Shown here: piece by piece, positions 12,000 through 25,132 of the stretch
How the letters are laid out: the number at the start of each line of letters is the position of its first letter
How positions within the stretch are numbered: the stretch's first letter is position 1
From: Metopolophium dirhodum
Taxonomy: Eukaryota; Arthropoda; Insecta; Hemiptera; Aphididae
Assembly: GCF_019925205.1 (NCBI RefSeq)
Contig: NC_083567.1
Location: 9,672,001-9,736,000, forward strand
Direction: 5' to 3'
Length of the DNA: 64,000 nt
Program-made: the position numbers and the translations under genes
The notes under the pieces: generated by a model
What the model was told of the DNA's origin: nothing
The model's database searches: none
Seen by the model: only the letters and a program-made list of their open reading frames with translations

Positions 12000-13249
12000 T
12001 CGATAATTGCTGGTATTTATCGCACGTTGAAGGTATGATAGTATAATACTAAATACGTGTACACTTCAACTTTGAACTTGACACTCTAATCGCGTGTGAA
12101 ACGTGACAAACTTGACCTGTACAGTACGATATTTTATAATGTCAAGCACAATACATTCATCGCTTCGCTCAGAATCTAATACAATATTAATCATATTCGG
12201 CGTCGACTGCGGGACAAATAAGTTGCCTGTTACAGTATTACAGGTTTTTATCGTTTTTCAATCGAATCATAGGTAGGCACCTAAACGTCATGCTAGTGCA
12301 CCAGCGACGGTATTTACAATGAATATAAATTAATTACTATTATATTACTTGTTATAACGTACGTTCTGCCACTAGAAATTATTATTATTATAGTTATGTA
12401 CGCGTGTGTTTACAGGATGGCCGAAATTGTTTTGACGCATCGAAGTGACGAGGCCGACGCGCACGGTCAGATCGGATATACAGATTGACCTGCGTGGCTA
12501 TTGTTATCGGTTATCATTATGCTATTATAACAGGAAAACCCGTGTATTGAGGATGTGATATTTTTTTTATATATTATATGATTTTTGAATATTTTTTTTT
12601 TTTACTTGTTTAGAATGGATCTATTAATAAAGACCTAATATTAACTAGGTACCTAATAAGCAACTCGTTCGTAATCCAACATTTTTACATCAAACAGCAT
12701 ATAAAAAATGTTGCTTCGGAATATAAAATTTAAAATGTTCATTGTCATTCAAAAAAGTAAAAACGGAAAATATGTTAACAATAGAAAAATTAAAAAAAAT
12801 TTTGTATTGCAATGACGAAATTACATCAGTAAGGTAATAAACCAGTTGCTCGTAAAAGTTATTTCATAGCATAATTTCTTATATTATAGCATGTTTTGAA
12901 AAAACAGCTGCAGTGCTCACATGCATTTTCAATTGATATCAATAATAATTAATAATATATTTTTTAATTATCTTAAAACATAATTTGAGCACTGTCATGT
13001 TTCTGAGCAAATTTTATTTATTTTGTTATACGGCTTTTTCTATACTTCCAAAGATGCTATACTTACAATAATGAATGAATAATTAGTAAATTTAAAATTC
13101 CATAAAAATTAATTTATCTTTATCAATATATATGTACTTCCATTTGACCACTTCGTATACGTTTTTTTTATTTATCTATATAGGTACAACACTGGTCGTA
13201 AATACATGTTAGAAATGTATTAAAGAAAAAATATGACACTTCATTAATC
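12000..13249. other. Non-coding DNA between the two loop genes
   Basis: AT-rich with no usable reading frame. At about 12145-12185 it carries the dispersed-repeat terminus ATTCATCGCTTCGCTCAGAA, related to those near 19165 and 23590. A more GC-rich stretch at 12415-12500 may be part of the upstream region of the ML-domain gene. Confidence 0.5.
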
Positions 13250-13255
13250 TTTATT
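13250..13255 (-). promoter_or_regulatory. Candidate polyadenylation signal for cytochrome b561
   Basis: AATAAA on the minus strand about 100 bases beyond the stop codon at 13353. Spacing is plausible for an insect 3' UTR. Confidence 0.45.
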
Positions 13256-13352
13256 TTTTTAGAAGTTTAGTTTTCGATTATACACAAATAATACACATAA
13301 TACAAAAAACAACAGTTTAGTGAAACTTCATAATATTTTTAAATTTCTAATA

Positions 13353-15993
13353 CTAGATTAATGGCTGATATTCTGGTGCAGGGCACCTCTTGAATTCTGG
13401 TTTGGTGACCATATAAACCACTAAAATACCGTAAAAAATACATAATAAACCTATACAGTTACCGATTATACCTTCCGCTGGAAATTGTTCGTATTCTCTA
13501 TACCTGTAAAATAAATACACAGTTTTAATATATTATATTACCGCTCATGATATAACGTTATATATACAATGAAAAAATCATTTTTTCACAGAATCCTAAT
13601 CCACCAGATGCAATCGCTAATACAAAGCTCGATACCCCGAAGAACACGTGATAAGGCATCATAATTTCTCTATATTGGGCAGCTGCTGTGGGATATAAAT
13701 AAATCCAGAACCCACTTGCAAACTAAAAATGTATAAAAAAAATCAACAATTTACGCATGAACAAAGAATAGTAATGTTATTTATAGATTATACACATCAC
13801 ATATTAATATATTATATTAGTGTCTATTAAGTAAACTGACCTGAAGTAGAATCATTGCCATAGTAATAATTCCTAACCAACTGTGTAAAGTATATAAGTT
13901 AGGAATCGCAGGATTAGTAAATAAAGGTCTAAATCGCTTTGAACCCAGAGTAGCTATGCCAGCAACTGTTAAGATCATTATTATGCAACCGAAAAAAATT
14001 ACATGTTGGTTTTTCAAATTTCGTTTTGTATCCCGAAATGAACGATAGTGGAGAATAGCTAAAACAACATAAAAAATACTGTTATAGTATAGTAGAAAAA
14101 TAAGGTATAAATAAAATATTAAAATTTTAACTATACAAATTGAGCCTTAAAAATGACAGCGTGATTTTATCAATTTTAAGCGGAGTGATGAATGTATTGA
14201 TTTTATAATGATATGAGTGGATTGTTTTGTGTGTGGACACACAGTAAGTAATTGAAAATATGCTTGAGTTTTCTATTTTGAGGGTGGTTTATGATACCAA
14301 ATATTGGATCTTTTTGACATTGTTTAAAAGGTCAACATTGAACATAACAAGTATATTTTATCGAAATATTCAGGAAGAACAAAAAAAAAATTTAAGAATA
14401 CCTAGATGTTTTACTCAAAATTAGTTTTTGACAAGATCGATTTTGTTTTTTTTTTGTTGTAACTCAATAATTTATGAACTCAAACTTATTAGACAAAAAT
14501 GTTTATTAATATAAAATCAAATTATTCAACTATTACTACAACTTTGATAGCCAATAAGTATAAACAGTCCCTGTCAAAGGAAAATGTGCCATAGGTACCT
14601 CACATAAACAAAATGCAAGTCCAGAGTCCAAAATTCCTACGTGCGATTTCAAATGCTCCCTGATTTGTTTGAAACGATACTCTGCTCCATAGGCAAAAAA
14701 AGCATTCGAGTTTTTGAGGTTTTATGGTCTGTGCTCTGCTCACAGATTTCGAAATACCAACAATAAAACACCACACATAAGAGCGCAAAAGAGAACTATT
14801 TTAAGCTTCTTCTGTCATCAGCTATGCAAATTAGCTTTGCCTGCCTTACTTATTATTGTACAAATAAATAAAAATTATGTTATTGTAAATAATTTTTAAA
14901 AATCTTTGTGCCTTTATTTATAGCATTGTAACCGGTTAGTTTTGAAATTTAATGATCTAACTATGTATTTACGTAACTATTTAATGCTATCTGAAGTAAA
15001 AACAACACAAATTGTAGAATATAATTATTTAACTATGTAGTTACATAACTATTTAATGCTATCAGCTAATGTAAAAACGATAAAAATGTGTAACCTAAAC
15101 TTAGTTGATATAATAGTCATGACAAATGACCAAATGTTAACAATACATTTAAAAAAAATAAGATTATTTAGTAGGGTTCTATATCAAAACTATTATTCAT
15201 TTATACCACTACTAAAAATGTTTAATGTATTAATAATTATAACTTATAAATTATAATGATTCAACACTTTGGATCAAAAACCAATCGTAAAGAATAACGC
15301 TTTAAGAGGACGCCTCACCCGTATATGTTGTCTCCGTCTTACAAGTGCATAACATTCGTAACTCGCTTTAAAATTAAAATATAATAAAAATCCCATGAGA
15401 TTATCTAGATAATAATCTTACCTTTAAATTTTTATAAGAGGTTAATTCACTCTAATTTTTAAACTAACGGAGCTACACGTGTTTTTCTGAGCGTACAATT
15501 TGCCATGTTACGCACTTGTAAGACGGAGACAACATATGTGTGTGAGGCGTCTCTTAATGAATATAATCATCGACATAATATTGTTTTGATGATTTTTATG
15601 CTACTGCATCTTCAACGCAATGTAATCAATTCGTATAAATTATAATTTTTTTTTTTTTTAATTTAATTGATAATATTTTAATTAATATAAAACTCACCAT
15701 TTGCAAATAAATAAATTAAAACAATTGTCATGAATATTGGATGCCAGTTTGGTATTAATTTAGCTTTAGTTAAGCTAAATCCACCCCGATAATTAATAAT
15801 CCAATAGAATACGAAATATATTAGTAATAATCCAATAAACTAAAATGTATAAAACCAAAATGATTAAAACAAACAGTAAGACTAAGTAAAATAAGTAGAT
15901 ACTTACCTGAAATATTCTGTAGAATAGCGTATAATTTGAACTAGTATTTTGCAGTTGTGTTTTATTTGGATAATTTTCTTGTGGAATGCACAT
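13353..15993 (-). CDS. Cytochrome b561, ascorbate-dependent transmembrane reductase, 5 exons, 250 aa
   Basis: Exons 15993-15907, 15839-15698, 14058-13841, 13722-13568 and 13503-13353 join in frame with GT-AG introns and total 753 nt including TAG. The protein has the six-helix b561 plan. Haem ligands: H62 in NWHPIFM and H135 in LHSWLG form one pair; H95 in NQHVIFF and H174 in PYHVFFG form the other, with the family's 33-40 residue spacings. AILHYRSFR (77-85) matches the cytosolic ascorbate-binding ALLVYRVFR-type motif. The family moves electrons across a membrane from cytosolic ascorbate to monodehydroascorbate or ferric iron, in secretory, lysosomal or plasma membranes. The acidic-free, short N-terminus has an N-linked site (NTSS). 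The second intron carries a TTAA-flanked MITE. No missing key residue, so it appears functional. Which b561 paralogue this is cannot be told. Confidence 0.88.
14957..15085. repeat. Tandem duplication, period 72, in b561 intron 2
   Basis: AACTATGTATTTACGTAACT (from 14959) and AACTATGTAGTTACATAACT (from 15031) are followed by matching TATTTAATGCTATC. This is a single local duplication inside the intron. Confidence 0.7.
15306..15553. mobile_element. 248-bp piggyBac-type MITE in b561 intron 2
   Basis: Flanked on both sides by TTAA (15302-15305 and 15554-15557). The TIRs are at least 45 bp long and nearly perfect: GAGGACGCCTCACCCGTATA on the left and, in reverse complement, GAGACGCCTCACACACATAT on the right, both continuing into TGTTGTCTCCGTCTTACAAG. 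TTAA duplication is the hallmark of piggyBac. Too short to code. A solo end of the same family is at 24127. Confidence 0.8.
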
Positions 15994-18102
15994 ATTAATG
16001 CTTTAATAATATATTGACACTTCTTATACTTCAGTATTATATTCGGTATCCTCTGTTTTATTTAGTTTCAAAATTATCATAAAAATCAATATAACTTATA
16101 TAATATTTAGTTCATAATTATCGAAATGCTGCATACTTATAATTAATTTAATATGGTGACGTTTTCGTATTGGAAACTACAACACGAAACAATAACTATA
16201 TAATATAATATTATAACAGAACAAAATATTTAAACTATACAATAAGTAAATGTAATGTGTACGAATACATGAATTATTACGATAAAAATATTTATTTAAA
16301 TTTTAAACATTTATTTTCGGTGACTAAATAGTCGATAGTGTCGCACATGTATAATGATGTGTTAATATTATTGTAAAATAATCTCTATTTGAGTTGACGT
16401 TCAAAAATGAAAAAACAAGTCAAGTCAGTGTTTCAAGATTTAGAAAATAAAAATATTTTGTTCTCTTGGATATGGTTTCCATTAATTTACATTTTTAAAG
16501 TTCGTACTAATATTATAAATTAAAGTTTAAAAAACGATTGTCTTATATCTTTAGATAAATTAATTTTAATTTCGTGCCTATTTGTCATAGGCTTTTGCGT
16601 TTTCTGTTGTAAAAGAAGGCATTGCTTTAACTATTTGGTCGAAATAATATCAAAATGTATTAACCTTCCAGTTATTCAAATCAAGTCCTGCTGTGCCACG
16701 TCCTATTTCTTAATCAAAGTGTGAATCTATATAGGTATGCTAAAAACCGGTACTCATCCGTATATTATAGGCGTATGCCGTATGCATATATTATATTGTT
16801 ATGTAAGTATACGCTATACACAGTATAACTCGTAGGTGCCTACGTCTAGAACAAGACTGTCACAACTCAAAATTTATAGCTTTGATAAAAAGCGATTTGA
16901 AGTACTTTAAAACTAAGATTTTTTAAAGAATTCATTACTTATGCATTTGAAACTAAAAATGTAAATACCTACTTATAAACATATTTTACATTATGACTTT
17001 ATTATCTAAATATTATGAAACACTCTCTTAAACCCAAAAATTTACACTCGTGGCTCTTTTAATTTTTTTATGTGAATGCAAGACTGTCAATTGGACACGT
17101 GGCAGTAAAAAAATGTCTATTTGAAATTACAAGACTGACGTTTTTCATATTACGGCTGCAATTCACAAATTATGAAATGTATAACCGCCATAGCAATAAA
17201 TTTGCTGTTTCCACTCAACAAATCACACAGACGCCACAAATCGAAATAAGGCAGTCTTGAATTTTGACTCTAGCGATTAATTGGATAAATAAAATAACAT
17301 AATAATATATACTGCCATATTAAGTATGGCTCTGTTGGTTTAAAAAGTATCTAAAATAATTTAATAATACAATACAAACACATATTTTTGGTGGCAAAAC
17401 GAAAAGTTATAATGAATGTGGCGTAGTTGCATTCAATAGATCTAATTTTTTACTACCTACTCGAAAGTAGTTGTAAGTTGTGGCAATCTTATTCTAGAGA
17501 TGCGAACTATTATCGCTTGGTAAATATTATATACAAGTTGTAACAGACAGACCTGCCAAATAAAAATAAAAAATTGATATTATAGTAATAGTTAAACGTA
17601 TGACAAAAATTATGATAATTTAATGAATAATTAATAATTTAAGAAAATATTATATACTATTACCTATGTCAGTAAATTCCCAAAAATATTATTTTGAAAA
17701 AATGTATTGCGTTTCAAATTTATTTACTAAAAAAAAAATATTCTAAATATTTAGAAAAATATTGATATCTTAAGAAATTATTGTAATAAATAACTTACTT
17801 GACTTAAATACATATTATTATACTTACAATATTATAAAATAACAAAAACATGAAAGTAAAACAATAGAAAGCTGATGAAACTTTGATGGTTAAAGATAAT
17901 GAAATAACACCTCAATAACAAGTAAAGGGAGAATCTCAGAATTGAACATACAATTAGAACAAGTAATATTATTTTCTATCTAATATGTATTACAAGTACA
18001 AGATAATTCCAAATTAAAATAGAATATTAAAATATTGTGCTTGTAACGATATAATGATAACCTTCTACAAACAAAATAACAGTCGAATAAAATTATTTTA
18101 AA
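15994..18102. other. Non-coding DNA upstream of cytochrome b561
   Basis: AT-rich sequence with stops in all frames; the first few hundred bases should contain the b561 promoter, but no convincing TATA box or initiator can be singled out. No other feature is recognised. Confidence 0.4.
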
Positions 18103-18106
18103 TTAA

Positions 18107-18619
18107 GGGTCTCGGTGCCAGTTTTTAAAATATTCCACAATTCTATAAAATTTGAAAATTAAATTTTATATTTTAGTTGCAACCTCAATCATAAGACTAT
18201 TCCACTACTCTACTACCTGATACCTATTTAGAGGGGGGTTTATAGGGTGCATTATATCGAAAAAATGACTTTACGGGAATACCTCTCAAGCTTTGTAGAA
18301 TTTTCGGATTTTTATGTTAATATTTTTTTATCTGAAAGAAGAAGACATTTTACAGCCCGCATCGATCTCTGATTTTATATTTTATTTCAAATAATTGTAT
18401 TAAAAAAATTGTAAAAAAATGCTTTTTACCTTGTATATTTTTAGACATATTATAAAGTTTGAGAATAAAATATTGAACAACAGAGATCGATACGGGCTGT
18501 AGAATATTTCCTTTTAACAATAAAAAAAAATTATAAAATTTTGGTTGATTCTACAAGGCGGTATCGTTATTCCCGCAAAGTGTATTTTTGAGGACAAAAT
18601 GGCATCGGCACCGGGCGCC
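18107..18619. mobile_element. 513-bp TTAA-flanked MITE with internal hairpin
   Basis: TTAA lies on each side (18103-18106 and 18620-18623). The ends GGGTCTCGGTGCC and, in reverse complement, GGCGCCCGGTGCC are imperfect TIRs. A second inverted pair, ACAGCCCGCATCGATCTCTG (about 18353) and CAGAGATCGATACGGGCTGT (about 18480), lies inside, as do CTTTACGGGAATACC and its partner near 18570. No coding capacity. Probably piggyBac-derived; a different family from the 15306 element. Confidence 0.7.
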
Positions 18620-19139
18620 TTAATATACATATTATACTGCAATTATTATTATTATTATTATTATTTGGATCCTTTATAACTAAATTATAGAAATATCTAT
18701 TTTGAATAAAAAATTATTGTGTCTAGAACACTGTACTCTCAGTTTTCTTATTTGTACCTAGTGCCATAATTAATATTACTATACTTTAAATTCTGAGCAG
18801 AGTAAATTATTTTGCATATAAACTTCATAAAAATATGTTTAGTATTCAAACGTAAGGTTTTAACATTCAATACACTGTTCCTCATAGGCTTTCTGAATGG
18901 AATCAAAAAAAAAAAAGATTATCGTAAAGCCATATACATCATGTTCTATGAATGATTGAACTAAAACTGTTGAAAACAATAAATATTCGCACATATGACT
19001 CGTTATTATTAAGATTCATATATCATTAATATTAATTAATACAATGATACATGATAACCAATATTAAGACATGTTACAGTTTATAATACATTCGGTAGGT
19101 AGTTCAATTTCAAAGTTATCTTTCTACTATAAAACATGA

Positions 19140-19480
19140 ACGCAGACACATATCATTGTAAAATCAATACTTTCGTCGGTCCGCTAAGAATCTAAAATGT
19201 GCATGGTATGTGGGTATTTTTGATACTTTTAGAAATCAGTAAGATCAACTTATGAAGAACTTTGTATTACATTTTTGAGCTTATTGACCGAAAAAATGTG
19301 TTATCCAACGGATATGTGTTATCCTTTATATCCTGTAACTTCACCAACGTGTATCTTAAGAAAAAAAAACTAATAAAAGTCTAAAATTGCAATCGTCTGT
19401 AAAAAGTTCAAAAACGGCCACGACATTTTGAATATTATAATAATATCTTTTCTACAAATGTTAATATTTGGTGATTATTT
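19140..19480 (+). repeat. Dispersed repeat family, copy 1
   Basis: Starts with ATTGTAAAATCAATACTTTC...AATCTAAAATG and continues into CAACTTATGAAGAACTTTGT and ATTACATTTTTGAGCTTATTG. The same blocks recur at 22500-23620. Unclassified; no TIR or TSD defined. Confidence 0.55.
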
Positions 19481-22439
19481 CAAGTATCTAGCTGAGTTTA
19501 TTTTATTTGCACTGGCATCATAATACACCTATATTCAGCGTGGCTCTGATTGGTCACTTAATTTACCACGCTTCTATATCATCGAGAATAATTTTAAATT
19601 TAAATTATATCATAATATACATATATTTATATATATATATATATATAATAATCATATTATCCATCATAGATAAATTATACAACAGATCCTATTATTGTTA
19701 TATTTAGAAATACGTCTACCTCAATACAAGGCCATCTGTAGCAATATTTCGCGGAGAGGGGGGGGGGGGGTTGTTTTAATTTGAATTATTTCTGATCTTC
19801 GCCGGGTGGCTTCTTTTTATCGGCCATTTACATTTTACATGTAATCCGTACCATCATGTCACTCGTGCGTTTATTGTGAAAAAAAAATTAATAACACAAT
19901 TATTAGATTAGATTAGTACATTTTACTGATTGTGCAAGTATTACAAATAAAAGTTTTAAAAAAAAATTATATCTCACTTAAAAAAAATATTTTGTAAATA
20001 GTAAATTTTAATCTGTGATCTGTGTACAACGTATATCATCTAAATAGCGTGGAGAGGCACGGGCGCACAGCCACAATATTGTCACCACCTTACGAGCGAC
20101 CTTGCCCTAATAATATCTATAGGGCTCGGATGTTGATGAGTTTTGCTAATGTTTTTTGGAACATCATAGACATTGCTTTCCTAGCTTGAAATGTGTTTTA
20201 ATATCTAACATTCGAGTACTATATAGGTACAACTAATTTTTATTTAGCAACATTATTTTCGTTTTTAGTTAATTTTTATGATTTTTACGGGCATCTTTGA
20301 AGTTTTAGGACATTTTTTTAACATTTGAAAGAAAAATTACGAGTTAATTATTTGTCATTATCATATTTACTACAAATCAAACAAAAAACCACCACTTCAT
20401 TATTTTTAATATTTGTAAATTTGAATCAAAATCGCACATGTTTATAAATTGTAATTCTTAATTATAAAATCAATAAGTAATTGTATTAACTTTGACAGTT
20501 TTATGGGTTATTCTGTTAAGTATAATATAGAGCATGGGCCATTAACACGTACCATTTTAAGGGCATCAACATACCGGGCTCTATATTAATATTTAAAGAT
20601 AATTCAACAGCAATCTAGCAGCGGAAGAATCTTTCCATGTTATCGTTGAAAAGTTCAAAACGAAACCGGTAGACAGCACTGCCGATAACCGCTCGGACCA
20701 CGAATTCTACCTACCTTAATTTATAGTTTTTCCGAATACAATAAAAGACACAATTTATTGTATGTTATTGTATTGTACATACTGTCGCTGTAAAAATGAA
20801 ATTTTATTGAAATCAATTTGCGTTATTATTATTATTATTATTATTACTAATGGACATAATATTAAGTAGGTTCAATATAAGTTAGTAAAATTAACTTAAA
20901 GAAGTGGTTTAATATCTTAAAATATGTAAATATTGAGATTCGTTTCGCCAGCACTGACTTTTTCAAATGTTAGTTATACCAAACCTTGATAGTATTATGT
21001 ACTTTTTTTTGTAAAATTTCGTACACACGATTCCAAAATGTCGTCATATCGAGTATGTGGTATCACCCGTACTAGACAATACGCGGTAAACCAACTATAC
21101 GCCTTACCCTCGTATTCTCTAGTTAATGACACTCTCTAAAGTTAATTAGAACGGCACTGTTAACTCGTTGAGGTACGATGGTATGCGCTTGTCAATTCTT
21201 AGTTCGTTCCTATCTAATTGAGATGACTCAAAGATCACATATACCTTGGCACTATTCAGTTTAATAAAACTGCATTGACACATAGTATACGTATATCCCG
21301 GCGCTGTTCCTATAAAAGGTAAGAACGTAAGAATGACTAAAATAATGTTTAACTCGGGTTTTCAGGTCGGAAACACTTTTATTGTATTAAAACAAACATA
21401 AATAAAATACTTAGCAAATTCAGATCGCCTAGCCCGTACTACGATCGGCGTTTCACTCGGCGACAACGGCGGTGTTTTATAGAAAATATTATTGTCACCT
21501 CAGCACATATTGCTTCGCTGGCCTGACCTATGTCAATAATTTACAATTTAAAATATTCCCACCTGTATTACATATATATTAAATAATATTATTTTGACGA
21601 CTGTCTGCAATATACCACAAGTACCATAGTATGGTACACCGGTGGGTATAAATAACGGGTGCAGAGATGCCCGAATGCAGGTAGTCCCAAACATAAGTAT
21701 CCCGATTGCGTAAAAACACAAATTGGTTCACAAAATAATGTATACATAATTTATTAATAAAAAAGTTATATAATATTTTTGGTGAAATAATAATAAAAGT
21801 ATTATAAACATAATATATTTTCATTAAAATTCATCATAAACATTAAAATATACGTCGTATAAATTGTCTAATTCATAAAAAGCAAGAAATGTTTACAATA
21901 AAAAAAAAATATGGAATAAAATAAAATAAAATAAATATAAAATTATAAATAAATATGGCAATTTATTATGTTATAGGATTATCATTTTTTCATGGAACAA
22001 ATTAACAATATATGAATTACTCAATACTGAATCAATAAATAGTCGAGTAAAAAAAAAATGTATTATAATATATAGTGTCATAGGTAAATTTCTACTTATA
22101 ACTTATTATTTTCACAAACTCCAAATTACATTTTTACTTGTTTTTAATTTGAATTTGTATAAACTTTTTTTAAATATTTATATCAAAATATGTAACGGTT
22201 GCAATCGGGATATTTATTAAGTTTTAATAACCACAAAAAAATAGTATTTCCTACCTCATAAGTAATATGTACAGGTCACAATCGGGGGATAGGTAAAAAG
22301 GTAAAAAGGTTACTTAGAGCCGCCATCAAGTAATAGGGCACATATTTCGTGTCCACAACTACCTATAATAGTCTTATAAAATAATATTGTTTTTACCACG
22401 CATTAATATACATGATATTTTTTCGACTTCGTTTTAGTT

Positions 22440-23620
22440 TGTTTTTCATTTTATGAATGATAACATTTTTGTTTGTGAGTGGAAAACCTTGAGAAATCAA
22501 GATATCAAACTTATGAGGAATCTTGTATTACATTTTCAAATCTTAACGAGTGCTTATAAGTATAAGCATATACATAATTATATAACAACTTATAAAAAAC
22601 CATGTATCAAGTACATTGTACCTATTACATTTTCAAGCTTTTTGACCCAACAAATAAAAATTTATTTACATTTATAGAATAAAAAACTAAAAAATTGAAA
22701 ATGTCTATAAATAACTCAAAACAAGTTGAAATATTTTGAATTTTATCATGTATAGAAAATGATAAAATAAACATTTTTTTAAAATTTCATATACCTACAG
22801 TTATTAGTTTTCGAATAACGACCAAATAAGAAAATCGTTATATGAGAATTTATTAATTTACGCGTGAACATACTCGTTTCAAAAGCTGGTAAAAAATTGA
22901 CTTTCCGGTAAACTTTTTATTTTGTTGAATGTAGGAAAACTTAAGGGGAATATTATATTACATTTTTAAATCTTAGATATACATAGAAAAAATGTTATGA
23001 ATTTCTAACTGAAAATAATTTGCCAATTGTCGTGGTATTAATGAATTTTGTCAACATTTTAAATTCAGGCGCTCTTAAAAATTTTTGTGAATTTACGCCC
23101 AACTTTTTTAATTTCAACCAATATCAACTTATGATGAACGTTGTATTTCATTTTCAAGTTTTTTGACCGACCCAAAAAATTTTATATAGACAATAGTTAA
23201 AAAAACGATTATGACTCAACATTTTCTTGTGCTTATAAATATTTTGAAAAGAGTCGCAATATTTCGAAAATGTCTGGGTGCATATAAATTACTCATATAA
23301 ACATTTAGTTAAAGTTTAATCCATATTCTGTTCTTTTCTTTAGAGTTATGCTAAAACACAAAATCAATTTTTCCTTAATTTTTTGTTTGTTTTTTATGAC
23401 GCTTTTGAAAAATATTGAACATTTTTTTCTTTTTGACTCTCCTAAAGTACCAACTAGATTCACTTTTCTACCAGAAAAAAATGCTGTTGATGAAAATTAA
23501 GCATGTTTACTGTCCCAAAAAGCGTTTTGACGGACACAAATGAAAAAAAATTTAAAAAAATACACACACATCGTTGTAAAATCAATACGTTCATCGCGCC
23601 CTACACAGAATCTAAAATGT
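22440..23620 (+). repeat. Dispersed repeat family, copy 2, with internal degenerate repeats
   Basis: CTTATGAGGAATCTTGTATT (about 22512), ACTTAAGGGGAATATTATAT (about 22936) and ACTTATGATGAACGTTGTAT (about 23128) are variants of one block, each followed by a TTACATTTTCAA-type tail and, in two cases, TTTTTTGACC. It ends near 23570-23620 with GTTGTAAAATCAATACGTTC and AGAATCTAAAATG, the same terminus as at 19150 and, in part, 12150. No protein is encoded. Confidence 0.55.
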
Positions 23621-24122
23621 AAATGTATATTATGTACAGTATGTACACAAGTATGTATAGGTACTACGTCATAATACCGTGCATATAGGCACAAATGCGT
23701 AACTATATAGCTTATAGAAGTTCTAGAATTTTGTTTATATTTACAATCGGTACTTAAAAATGTATATTATAGGTACTATTATTTAGATAGCATATTTTAA
23801 GTCCTGATATATCATATCTTTCACCAAATTAAACTCGAACGCTAATGGCTTTGAGTATAGGCACGTACCTACGACTACACGCACAGAATACACGGCTGCC
23901 AAAACTTTATAATCACGGAGTGTATGAACTATTATACTTATATAAACAATCTAAATCGAAACGGAAGTCCTTAATTTTTGTCCAACGACTAAAATTGCGG
24001 ATGTGTACATTTGTTGCTGCATAACCATTTGAGTAAAATGTATAGCAATGCTGACGACTTTTAAAGACGGAGATTCCTTATAACTTGCGGGCTAAAGAGC
24101 TAAAGATCTTGGATTATATTGT

Positions 24123-24202
24123 TTAAGAGAACGTTATACCCGCGTGTGTTGTCTCCGTCTTACAAGATAAGTACATTGAAGTTCTTACATAGAGTTCAAT
24201 AA
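24123..24202 (+). mobile_element. Solo end of the TTAA MITE next to the right array
   Basis: TTAA (24123-24126) followed by GAGAACGTTATACCCGCGTG and TGTTGTCTCCGTCTTACAAG, the same TIR family as the element at 15306-15553. The opposite end is missing; about 40 bp further the tandem array starts. The MITE seems to have been truncated where the array joins the loop. Confidence 0.65.
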
Positions 24203-25132
24203 AAAAAAGGATTATTCAAAGGTACTCGATAGTCAATGTTTAAAAAATTTGGCTAGAGGTTAAATCATAATAAAAAATTGAAGGAGGGTGTTGGCGCCCG
24301 CAGGCAAATGCATTTTAGGAAACCAAAAAAAAATTTTGAAAAAATTTAACTGTAGGAATACACATGACAAAGCACAAACTAAAATGCCCAGAATCTTAAA
24401 CAGAAAAAACTATTACAAATATTTAGTTCATTAATGATAAGGATTATTCAAGGGTACCCGATTGTCAATGTTTAAAAAATTTGGCTAGAGGTAAAATCAT
24501 AAAAAAAAATTGAAGGAGGGTGTTGGCGCCCGCAGGCAAATGCATTTTAGGAAACCAAAAAAAAATTTTGAAAAATTTTTACTGTAGGAATACACATTAC
24601 AAACTACAAACTAAAATGCGCAGAATCTTAAACAAAAAAAACCATTTAAAATATTTAGTTCATTAAAGATAAGGATTATTCAAGAGGTACCAGATTGTCA
24701 ATGTTTAAAAAAATTGGCTAGAGGTTAAATCATAATAAAAATTTGAAATTTGAAATTTGAAATTTGAAAAATTTAACTTTAGGTATACACATTACAAAGT
24801 ACAAACTAAAATGTCCAGAATCTTAAACAGAAAAAACTATTCCAAATATTTAGTTCATTAAAGAATGATTATTCATAGGGCACCAAGTTATCAATTTTTA
24901 AGTCAATACAAAATATTCAACTAGAGTTACATTACTAAAAAAAAAAATTGAAGGAGGGTGTTGGCGCCCGCAGGCAAATACATTTTAGGAAACCAAAAAA
25001 AAATTTTGAAAAAATTTAACTGTAGGAATACACATGACAAAGCACAAACTAAAATGCCCAGAATCTTAAACAGAAAAAACTATTCCAAATATTTAGTTCA
25101 TTAAAGAATGATTATTCATAGGGCACCAAGTT

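Larger units (their letters stand above)
18624..24122. other. Non-coding AT-rich DNA with simple repeats
   Basis: Contains (ATT)n at about 18638-18664 and 20826-20848, (AT)n at about 19620-19648, a G-run at about 19755-19770, and two segments of a dispersed repeat family (see separate entries). At about 20525-20595, ATATAGAGC and GCTCTATAT flank a short inverted segment. I found no exon that could be supported by splice sites or homology. Confidence 0.5.

Noticed and set aside
11855..12046. 63-codon plus-strand frame
   Set aside because: Antisense shadow of the ML-domain signal-peptide exon.
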